Of a DNA stretch of 11,892 nucleotides, positions 1-5,104 are shown piece after piece. Location: positions 1-11,892 of the forward strand of contig CALFZE010000061.1 in NCBI GenBank assembly GCA_937952285.1, written 5' to 3'. The first letter of the stretch is position 1. Every line of letters begins with the position of its first letter. The position numbers and the translations under genes were made by a program. This stretch comes from UBA2428 sp002343545. GTDB lineage: Bacteria > Bdellovibrionota > UBA2428. The notes under the pieces were generated by a model. The model was not told where the DNA came from and made no database searches. It saw only the letters and a program-made list of their open reading frames with translations.

Positions 1-50
1 GCTCGGGAACCTCGCGCCCTTTTTATTTTGGCGAAGTCCGATGCCGAAGC

Positions 51-156
51 TGTCCCAGAACGACTTTCCAATATTTGAGAGGCTGCTTTTTCGGAGGGCG
101 TTGGTCGCGTTGACCCTAAAGGACCTCTAAAAACATTGGAAAGTCGTTCCGGGACA
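51..156. repeat. 106-bp element with 22-bp terminal inverted repeats (MITE-like)
   Basis: The left arm at 51-72 begins TGTCCC and contains GAACGACTTTCCAAT. The right arm at 135-156 is its reverse complement and ends GGGACA. The arms match at 21 of 22 positions; the one mismatch is A57 against C150. Pairing continues imperfectly inward, with AGAGG near 78-82 against CCTCT at 124-128. The four bases AAGC flank both ends directly (47-50 and 157-160), which would suit a small target-site duplication. The 62-bp core has no ORF of note. Ends of the TG...CA form occur in several insertion-sequence families, but I cannot assign one. The inverted repeat is plain in the sequence. That it is a non-autonomous transposon relic is inference; it could instead be a long intergenic hairpin acting in transcript ending or stability. 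Confidence 0.6.
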
Positions 157-190
157 AAGCTTGAGGCGGTGGCCGTCGGCCGCCTCAAGC
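156..190 (-). terminator. Probable hairpin terminator of the metzincin/DUF3011 transcript
   Basis: A perfect 11-bp stem is formed by GCTTGAGGCGG (159-169) and CCGCCTCAAGC (180-190) around a 10-base loop. It starts 16 bases past the stop of the DUF3011 gene in the minus direction. On the minus strand the stem is followed by only TTTG, so the U-run is weak. No T-run follows on the plus strand, which favours a minus-strand role. Position and stem strength support termination, but the short T-tract keeps confidence moderate. Confidence 0.5.
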
Positions 191-206
191 ACTTGCGTGG
201 AGGCTC

Positions 207-722
207 TCAGAGGCACTTCAGGATGGCGTCGATCTTCTCGGGATAATCGATGCCGCTCGTGCACGTGACCGTGGCGCGTCGCGAGTCGACTTGCCAAGCG
301 CAGAGGGCTTCGCCCGTCGTGCGGTAGGAGGCGACCTGCTGGCCGTTCGGGCAGCGCAGGGTCTCGCTCACGATGCGCCCGGGCGTGCGGAAGTTCATCT
401 CCTTCACGACGCGCGTCGCGTAGGTCATGCGACCCACGGGCGGGAGCACGGCCGTCTCGGTCGGGCCGCCGGGCAGCACGAGAAAGGTCGCGCGGCAGTC
501 GCCGAGCGTCCACACGCCCCAGGCGTCGTAGCCCCAGCTCGTGCCCAGATCGCAGATGCCCGAGCTCGCCTGGCCTTCGTGCAGGCGCGCGCCGACCATC
601 GGCATACCGACGTCGCAGCGCTTAAACTCGCCGTTCGTGGAGCCGCAGCGCACGTTCTCGGCCGCGGCCGGAAGGGCGCCCAGAGCGAGGGTCGCCAGCA
701 AGCTCGTCGTCAATCGTCCCAT
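207..722 (-). CDS. Secreted DUF3011-family cysteine-rich protein
   Basis: This 171-residue protein has a typical signal peptide: positive GR at 2-3, a Leu/Ala core to about residue 19, and likely cleavage after AAA near residue 21. Residues 24-80 match the DUF3011 pattern, with C26, C36, C57 and C76, an SWGYD...GVW segment at 62-71 and GDCRA at 74-78. The C-terminal half adds C123, C141, C154 and C170, giving eight cysteines that could form four disulfides after export. Function is unknown for the family; periplasmic or surface location is inferred. The ATG at 720-722 is preceded by GAAGGAGA on the minus strand, a good ribosome site. The first 13 bases overlap the end of the upstream metzincin gene, so the two are almost certainly translated together. 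A longer upstream reading in this frame lacks the signal peptide at its start and was not used. Confidence 0.85.
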   Translation of the reverse strand: MGRLTTSLLATLALGALPAAAENVRCGSTNGEFKRCDVGMPMVGARLHEGQASSGICDLGTSWGYDAWGVWTLGDCRATFLVLPGGPTETAVLPPVGRMTYATRVVKEMNFRTPGRIVSETLRCPNGQQVASYRTTGEALCAWQVDSRRATVTCTSGIDYPEKIDAILKCL

Positions 723-1999
723 GGGGTCTCCTTCTCTTCTTCTTCGGCCAGGGTGTAGGCGCGGCGGAGCTCGAGGAAGATGCGTTCGTTCATCTTCCCC
801 TTGCGGCTGCACATGAGATCGTTCAAATCGATCTGGTAGTTCACCATGAGATTGCGCTCGGTCTCGAAGAACTCGGCGTAGCAATCCGGCAAACCCAAGA
901 CGTGGCCGAACTCGTGGCGGAAGATCCACTGCGCTTCGGGTTCGTCGAGGTCCTGGTTGGCGTCCATGACGATGCGGTTGCCGCCAAGCGACTCGACGTG
1001 GGGCGTGACGCCCGGCACGAGATCGACGTAGGGGCTCGAGGGGCGACGCCCGCCGAAGTCGAGGCGCAGGCCCCATCCCTGCCAGCGATACTCGCCTTCG
1101 ATCTGCGCGACGACGAAGTCGCGCAGCGCGCCCGTCAGGTCACGGTCCAGGCTCAGGCGGCTTTCCGTCGCCGTCCAGCGAAGATCGCGGCGCCGGGCCG
1201 CGGCGGGAATGCGAAAGTACGCGTCGTAGACGCGCGCGCCGTCGGCGCGGTAACGCGCGAAGAAGCGCGGGGCTTCGCCGCGCGCGAAGGCCTCGGATTG
1301 GCGCTCGCAGTTTTCTTTCGAGGTGCCCGAGTTCAGGCAAAGTCCCAGGAGCCAGCCGCGCAGCTTGAGGCGCAGGCCGGGATCGAGCTCGTTCCAGCCC
1401 GCGAGCTTCGCGTCGAGGTCGGGCTCGCGCGCGAGAAAATAGTAGCCCCGCACGTCGAGGCGGCGGCGTTCGGCGAGAAGGTCGTGGTAGGGCTCGAGCA
1501 GTCGCCAGCGGGCGGCGAGTTGGTAGTGGGTGTCGATACGTCGGCCGAAGAGTCGGTAGGCCTCGACTTCGATCGGCGGCCGACGCGTGAAGGCCGCGCC
1601 CCTCAGCAGGACGGCGGCCATGGCCGGTGGCATCTCGCCTTCGAGCGCGGCGAGGTCCGTGACGAAGGTCGAGGGGCCGTAGATACGCGGGCTCTCGATG
1701 GGGATACCGCGGGCTTCGTCGAAGCGGGTAAAGCGGATGCGCTGCTCGGGGGGGAGGTCGGCGTTGATGTGCGCCAGCCATTCCAGGTTGCGCGTTCCGA
1801 TCGCGATGAGACGGTCGATGGCCGTGGCCGCCGCGATGGGGTCGAGCTCGACTTCGAGACCCCGGCGGAGCAGGACGCCCCGGTACTCGGCGCCCTCCAT
1901 TTCCAAGTCCAAGTGCGGCAGCCCGGGCGGAGGGGGCGCAAAGCCGCACGCCGTGAGCGAAAGGGCCGCAAAAAAACCGGGAAGCAAGCGCATGGGCAT
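710..1999 (-). CDS. Putative metzincin-type zinc metallopeptidase lipoprotein
   Basis: The 429-residue product begins with a lipoprotein signal: MRLLPG, a hydrophobic stretch, then the lipobox LTAC with the lipidated Cys at residue 18, followed by a proline-rich linker. Near the C-terminus, residues 362-372 read HEFGHVLGLPD, fitting the metzincin zinc motif HExxHxxGxxH/D with H362 and H366 as ligands, E363 as catalytic base and D372 as third ligand. A candidate Met-turn methionine (M396, in DLMCS) lies 24 residues further on. The large middle part (about 30-350) is Arg/Leu/Asp-rich and I do not recognise it as a named domain. It probably acts outside the inner membrane, anchored by lipid. ATG at 1997-1999 opens the frame; a second ATG at 1991-1993 would also keep the whole signal. 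It is first in a two-gene unit with the DUF3011 gene. Substrate unknown. Confidence 0.8.
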   Translation of the reverse strand: MPMRLLPGFFAALSLTACGFAPPPPGLPHLDLEMEGAEYRGVLLRRGLEVELDPIAAATAIDRLIAIGTRNLEWLAHINADLPPEQRIRFTRFDEARGIPIESPRIYGPSTFVTDLAALEGEMPPAMAAVLLRGAAFTRRPPIEVEAYRLFGRRIDTHYQLAARWRLLEPYHDLLAERRRLDVRGYYFLAREPDLDAKLAGWNELDPGLRLKLRGWLLGLCLNSGTSKENCERQSEAFARGEAPRFFARYRADGARVYDAYFRIPAAARRRDLRWTATESRLSLDRDLTGALRDFVVAQIEGEYRWQGWGLRLDFGGRRPSSPYVDLVPGVTPHVESLGGNRIVMDANQDLDEPEAQWIFRHEFGHVLGLPDCYAEFFETERNLMVNYQIDLNDLMCSRKGKMNERIFLELRRAYTLAEEEEKETPWDD

Positions 2000-2052
2000 T
2001 CTTCTAGCACCCTTCCGCTTGATTCGCAGATGCGGTGGGCTAAGTCCGAGGC

Positions 2053-2352
2053 ATGTTCAAAGAATTCCTGAATTTCCTGAAACTTTACGGCGTGATCGGA
2101 CTCGCGATCGCGGTTCTCATCGGCGGCAAGGCCAATGAGCTCGTGAACGCGATCGTGAAGGAGCTCGTCATGCCCTTCGTGGGCATCGTTTTGCCGAGCG
2201 GCGACTGGCGCACCCTGGGCTTCGAGATCGCGGGCGCGAAGTTCGGCGTTGGCGCGGTCATGGCGGCGAGCTTGGACTTCCTGATCGTCGGCTTCCTCGT
2301 CTTCCTCTTCTCGAAGAAGGTTCTGCGCGAAGAGGTCGTCCTGAAGAAATAA
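2053..2352 (+). CDS. mscL: Large-conductance mechanosensitive channel (MscL) family protein, short form
   Basis: MscL forms a homopentameric inner-membrane pore that opens under membrane tension to release solutes on osmotic downshock. This 99-residue protein shows the family order: N-terminal amphipathic segment FKEFLNFLKLYG, TM1 at about 14-47 with Gly/Ala-rich GLAIAVLIGGKANELVNAIV and the MPFVGIV exit, a periplasmic loop around 48-72, and TM2 at about 73-88 ending in the charged cluster SKKVLREE. E. coli MscL is 136 residues; here the cytoplasmic C-terminal helix bundle is nearly absent, as in some short homologues. The ATG has only a weak GAGG close by and sits 53 bases from the divergent metzincin gene, so any promoter must be compact. 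The 3' end is convergent with mrpG, only 12 bases away. Confidence 0.87.
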   Translation: MFKEFLNFLKLYGVIGLAIAVLIGGKANELVNAIVKELVMPFVGIVLPSGDWRTLGFEIAGAKFGVGAVMAASLDFLIVGFLVFLFSKKVLREEVVLKK

Positions 2353-2364
2353 GCCTTCCGCCGC

Positions 2365-2667
2365 TCAGGCGCGCGGATGGCCGTGGCGGCGGATGTCCCG
2401 TCGGTAGGCGAGCCGCGCGATGAGGTGTCCCGAGAGCGGGATCGTGAGGAACTGGAGCGCGAGCGCGAGCGTCGCCTTGAATCCGGCCTCGACCGTCCCC
2501 AGGGCGAAAGCCATCGCCCCGAGCAGGCACGCGAGCCCCAACGTCGCGGCCTTCGTGAGCGCGTGCGCGCGGCAGAGCACGTCGGGAAGCCGCGCGATCC
2601 CGAAAGCCGCGAGCCCCAGCAAGAGCGCCCCCAAGAGATTCAGGCCGAGGATGAGAAGATCGCTCAC
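2365..2667 (-). CDS. mrpG: Mrp Na+/H+ antiporter subunit G
   Basis: MrpG is a small three-helix inner-membrane subunit needed for assembly and activity of the Mrp antiporter. This 100-residue protein has the family signature FGIARLPDVLCRAHALTKAATLG at about residues 22-44, with further hydrophobic segments before and after it and a basic tail. The start is the GTG at 2665-2667: it overlaps the mrpF stop as GTGA, has CGGAGGA six bases upstream, and gives the usual family length. A longer reading from 2706 would add 13 hydrophilic residues copied from the mrpF tail region and is unlikely. It is the last gene of the operon; no terminator is visible before the convergent mscL end. Confidence 0.93.
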   Translation of the reverse strand: MSDLLILGLNLLGALLLGLAAFGIARLPDVLCRAHALTKAATLGLACLLGAMAFALGTVEAGFKATLALALQFLTIPLSGHLIARLAYRRDIRRHGHPRA

Positions 2668-2960
2668 GGCGCGTCCTCCGTCGGGGTTGGGCGGGGATGG
2701 TGCCACAGGTAGAGCACGAGCCAGGTCGTGCCGAGGAATCCGAAGAGCGTGAAGAGCAGAATGAGCTCGAAGAAGTCGCTTCGGCGCAGGCGAATCGACT
2801 CGGATGTCATGTAGCCGACGAGCGCGAGGGCCGCGGCGTCAAAGCCCAGGATGCGGTCGAGCGGAGAGGGACCCCGCAGGAGACGCCACGTTCCCGCGGC
2901 GAAGAGCGCCGCGAGGGCCGCGCCCACGAGCATGTGCGAAAGGTTCAGGAGCGTGTCCAT
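2664..2960 (-). CDS. mrpF: Mrp Na+/H+ antiporter subunit F
   Basis: This 98-residue membrane protein has three predicted helices (about 7-28, 36-54 and 63-87). The loop after helix 1 carries the MrpF-type segment GPSPLDRILGFDAAALA at 30-46, including acidic residues D35 and D41 that are typical of the family. The ATG at 2958-2960 sits inside the end of mrpE (16-base overlap), with an AAAGGA about 11 bases upstream. Its stop overlaps the mrpG start by three bases, within a four-base GTGA. MrpF is an integral subunit of the hetero-oligomeric Mrp complex. The C-terminal tail after residue 87 is Pro/Thr-rich and not conserved to my knowledge. An extended reading to 3380 in this frame is an antisense-like artefact lacking membrane character and was rejected. 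Confidence 0.92.
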   Translation of the reverse strand: MDTLLNLSHMLVGAALAALFAAGTWRLLRGPSPLDRILGFDAAALALVGYMTSESIRLRRSDFFELILLFTLFGFLGTTWLVLYLWHHPRPTPTEDAP

Positions 2961-3280
2961 CGCAGGAGCGGTCCTTTCAGGTGCCTTTGGATGTCGGCGC
3001 GCACGGCTTCGACGCTGTCGATGTCGATGGCGTGGACGACGAGGGTCGTCGCGTCGTCGGAAAGCTCGGCCGAGGTCGTGCCCGGCGTGAGCGTGATGAG
3101 GTGCGAAAGCATGAGCGTTTCGAAACGCGAAAGATCCGAGACGTCCAGGTCGAAGAAGTTCGGGCGCAGCTTCGAGTTGGGCACGAACAAGATGACCTTG
3201 GCCAGCGCGACGTTCGCCTTGACGAGTTCGAAGACGTAGAGCGGGACCCAAGCCAGAAAGGCAAAAATTCGGCGCAGCAT
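2945..3280 (-). CDS. mrpE: Mrp Na+/H+ antiporter subunit E, N-terminally short
   Basis: The protein (111 residues) carries the MrpE core: FELVKANVALAKVIL at about 17-31, a LRPNFFDLDV segment near 38-47, and the hallmark LSHLITLTPGTTSAEL at about 58-73, followed by a small cytoplasmic alpha/beta tail. Typical MrpE proteins are about 160 residues with a further N-terminal membrane hairpin of roughly 45-50 residues; that part is missing here. The ATG at 3278-3280 shares one base with the mrpD stop (TGATG), so the start is tightly coupled and no earlier ATG/GTG/TTG start fits in frame. AAAGGA lies about ten bases upstream. Whether the short form is a normal variant of this lineage or a shortened subunit cannot be told from one window. 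Confidence 0.88.
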   Translation of the reverse strand: MLRRIFAFLAWVPLYVFELVKANVALAKVILFVPNSKLRPNFFDLDVSDLSRFETLMLSHLITLTPGTTSAELSDDATTLVVHAIDIDSVEAVRADIQRHLKGPLLRWTRS

Positions 3281-4782
3281 CAGGGTCGTCCTTTCTCGCC
3301 CACGCTTTCGCCGCGGACGCGCAGTTCGTCGTGGTTCTGCGCCTGGTCGACGGTCGTCTCGGCCACGCCCACGAAGTCACCCAGTCCGAGTCCGAGCAGG
3401 ACGCTCAGCCCCGCGAGGAGCATCGGCACGACGAGCGTGCGCCGAGAAATCCGGTGGCGCAGCTCGGGCGTCGCATCCCCGTGCGGCCAAAAGACGCCGG
3501 CCCAGATCTTGATCATGCTGAGTAAGGTCAGGAGGCCGCCGAGCAGCAGAAAGGCGAACTCGGTCAGCGTCCCTTGCGCGAGCGCGCCGTTGAGCAGCAC
3601 GTACTTGGACCAAAAACCGCTGAGCGGGGGAAAGCCGCTCAGCGAGAGGGCGAGCACGAGGAAGATGCCGGCGAGCGAGGGCGCCACCGCGAGCAGGCCG
3701 CCGCTGCGCGCGAGCTCGTCGCTGCCTTGCGCGTCGAGCGCGACGCCGCCCACGAGGAAGAGTCCGGGTTTGACGATCATATTGTGGAGGGCGAAGAGCA
3801 CGACGCCCGTCAGCGCGAGCGGTCCGCCGAGTCCCAGCCCGAGCAGCATGTAACCGACCTGGGCCACGATGTGGAAGGCCAGGATGCCGCGCACGTTCGA
3901 GCGCGACAAGGCGCCCAGGCCGCCGAAGACGAGCGTCAAGACGCCGCCCACGACGAGGACCCGATCGATGCCGAGCGTTTCGAAATTCGCGACGTTCGTG
4001 CCGATCCTCAGAAGGGCGTAGACGCCGACCTTCGTGAGGATGGCCGCGAAGAGGGCCGCCACGGTCGGGCGCAGGATCGGGTAAGCGCGCGGCAACCAGA
4101 AGTGGAGCGGAACGAGGCCGGCCTTGAGGCCGAACACGGTTAGGCAGAGCGCGCCGAAAAGTCGCTTGCGGTCTTCGTCGGCCGACAGCGAAATTCGCGT
4201 GCCGAGGTCGACGAAGTTGAGCGTGCCGTAGGTCGAGTAGGCGAAGGCCGCCGCCACCAAAAAGAGCGCGCTCCCGAAGATGTTGAGCAGGAGATAGGGG
4301 AAGGCCTCGCGCGCGCGACGGCCCGCGGGCTCGAGCCCGAGGAGGGCGTAGGACGAGACGAGCAGGATCTCGAAGGCGACGAAGAGGTTGAAGAAGTCTC
4401 CCGTCAGAAAGGCGAGGCTCGCGCCCATCGTCATGAAGTGCAGCAGCGGAAAGAGCGCGCGGGGTTCGGCGTGGTGCGAGCGGACGAGGCACTCCTGGAG
4501 CAGGATCCCGAAGGCGACGACGTGGGCCGTCGCGACGAAGGCGACGCCAAGGGCGTCGGCCGTGAGCGAAATCCCGAAGGGCAGGATCCAATTGCCGACC
4601 GCGAGCACGATCGGCCCGTGCAGCAGGACCTCGCGCAACGTGAAGACGGAAAGCGCCACGACGAGTCCCTGCACGAGCAGCGAAAGAACGCGCCGGAAGC
4701 GCGACGGCTCGCCCAGGCCCATCGTCAAAATGGCGCCGAAGAGGGGCATCAGCACGAAAAGCGAAAGGATGTTAGCCGCCAT
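3280..4782 (-). CDS. mrpD: Mrp Na+/H+ antiporter subunit D
   Basis: MrpD is one of the two large proton-channel-like subunits of the Mrp complex, homologous to NuoL/M/N of complex I. The 500-residue protein has about 14 hydrophobic helices. Residues expected for function are present: E138 in FEIL (TM5, matching E137 studied in Bacillus pseudofirmus MrpD), K220 in FGLKAG (matching K219), K251 in TKVGVY, H333 and K338 in ALHNMIVKPG, and K393 in GFWSKY. The tail after about residue 470 is hydrophilic. The ATG at 4780-4782 has GGAG seven bases upstream. The gene overlaps the mrpC end by 11 bases and mrpE by one base, typical of a translationally coupled operon. Confidence 0.95.
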   Translation of the reverse strand: MAANILSLFVLMPLFGAILTMGLGEPSRFRRVLSLLVQGLVVALSVFTLREVLLHGPIVLAVGNWILPFGISLTADALGVAFVATAHVVAFGILLQECLVRSHHAEPRALFPLLHFMTMGASLAFLTGDFFNLFVAFEILLVSSYALLGLEPAGRRAREAFPYLLLNIFGSALFLVAAAFAYSTYGTLNFVDLGTRISLSADEDRKRLFGALCLTVFGLKAGLVPLHFWLPRAYPILRPTVAALFAAILTKVGVYALLRIGTNVANFETLGIDRVLVVGGVLTLVFGGLGALSRSNVRGILAFHIVAQVGYMLLGLGLGGPLALTGVVLFALHNMIVKPGLFLVGGVALDAQGSDELARSGGLLAVAPSLAGIFLVLALSLSGFPPLSGFWSKYVLLNGALAQGTLTEFAFLLLGGLLTLLSMIKIWAGVFWPHGDATPELRHRISRRTLVVPMLLAGLSVLLGLGLGDFVGVAETTVDQAQNHDELRVRGESVGEKGRP

Positions 4783-5104
4783 GCGAAGACTCCGGAGGGT
4801 GACGCTCGTCCTCGACGTTGCGGGCCAGCAATACGACGAGAAAGGCCAGGACGCCGAAGCCGATCACGATGGCCGTCAGGATGAGGGCCTGCGGCAACGG
4901 ATCGACCGGATCGACGTTCGCCGGACCGAGGATCGGCGGCGCGCGGCCGCTCGGGTCGCCCGAGCTCATGAGCAAAAAGAGATTCGTCGCGTTCGAAAGC
5001 AGGATGACGCCGATCACGGCGCGCAGCGCGCGCCCGTCGAGCAGGAACCAGAGCCCGGCGCCGAAAAGGGCGCCCACGGCGAGCACCGACTCAAACTGAT
5101 CCAT
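4772..5104 (-). CDS. mrpC: Mrp Na+/H+ antiporter subunit C (NuoK-like)
   Basis: The product is a 110-residue inner-membrane protein homologous to complex I NuoK. Three helices are apparent (about 5-22, 28-46 and 71-94). The second contains the family stretch AVIGVILLSNATNLFL (29-44), and the third starts with DPLPQALILTAIVIG (67-81), where the PQALILTAIVI run is a hallmark of MrpC. The loop between them is Pro/Gly-rich and of normal size. The ATG at 5102-5104 is preceded six bases away by GAGGAGG, one of the best ribosome sites in the window. It overlaps the mrpAB end by 14 bases and mrpD by 11 bases. Confidence 0.94.
   Translation of the reverse strand: MDQFESVLAVGALFGAGLWFLLDGRALRAVIGVILLSNATNLFLLMSSGDPSGRAPPILGPANVDPVDPLPQALILTAIVIGFGVLAFLVVLLARNVEDERHPPESSHGG

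Noticed and set aside
17..29. T-rich run as the tail of a terminator for a gene left of the window
   Set aside because: No complementary stem is visible in the few bases before it, so it cannot be supported from this window.
902..2071. Plus-strand open frame of 389 codons opposite the metzincin gene
   Set aside because: The opposite strand encodes a lipobox and an HExxH motif in order; this frame has neither domains nor a ribosome site.
2664..3380. Long form of mrpF starting upstream at 3380
   Set aside because: The added residues are hydrophilic, Arg-rich and out of frame with mrpE and mrpD; the internal ATG at 2960 gives the family length.
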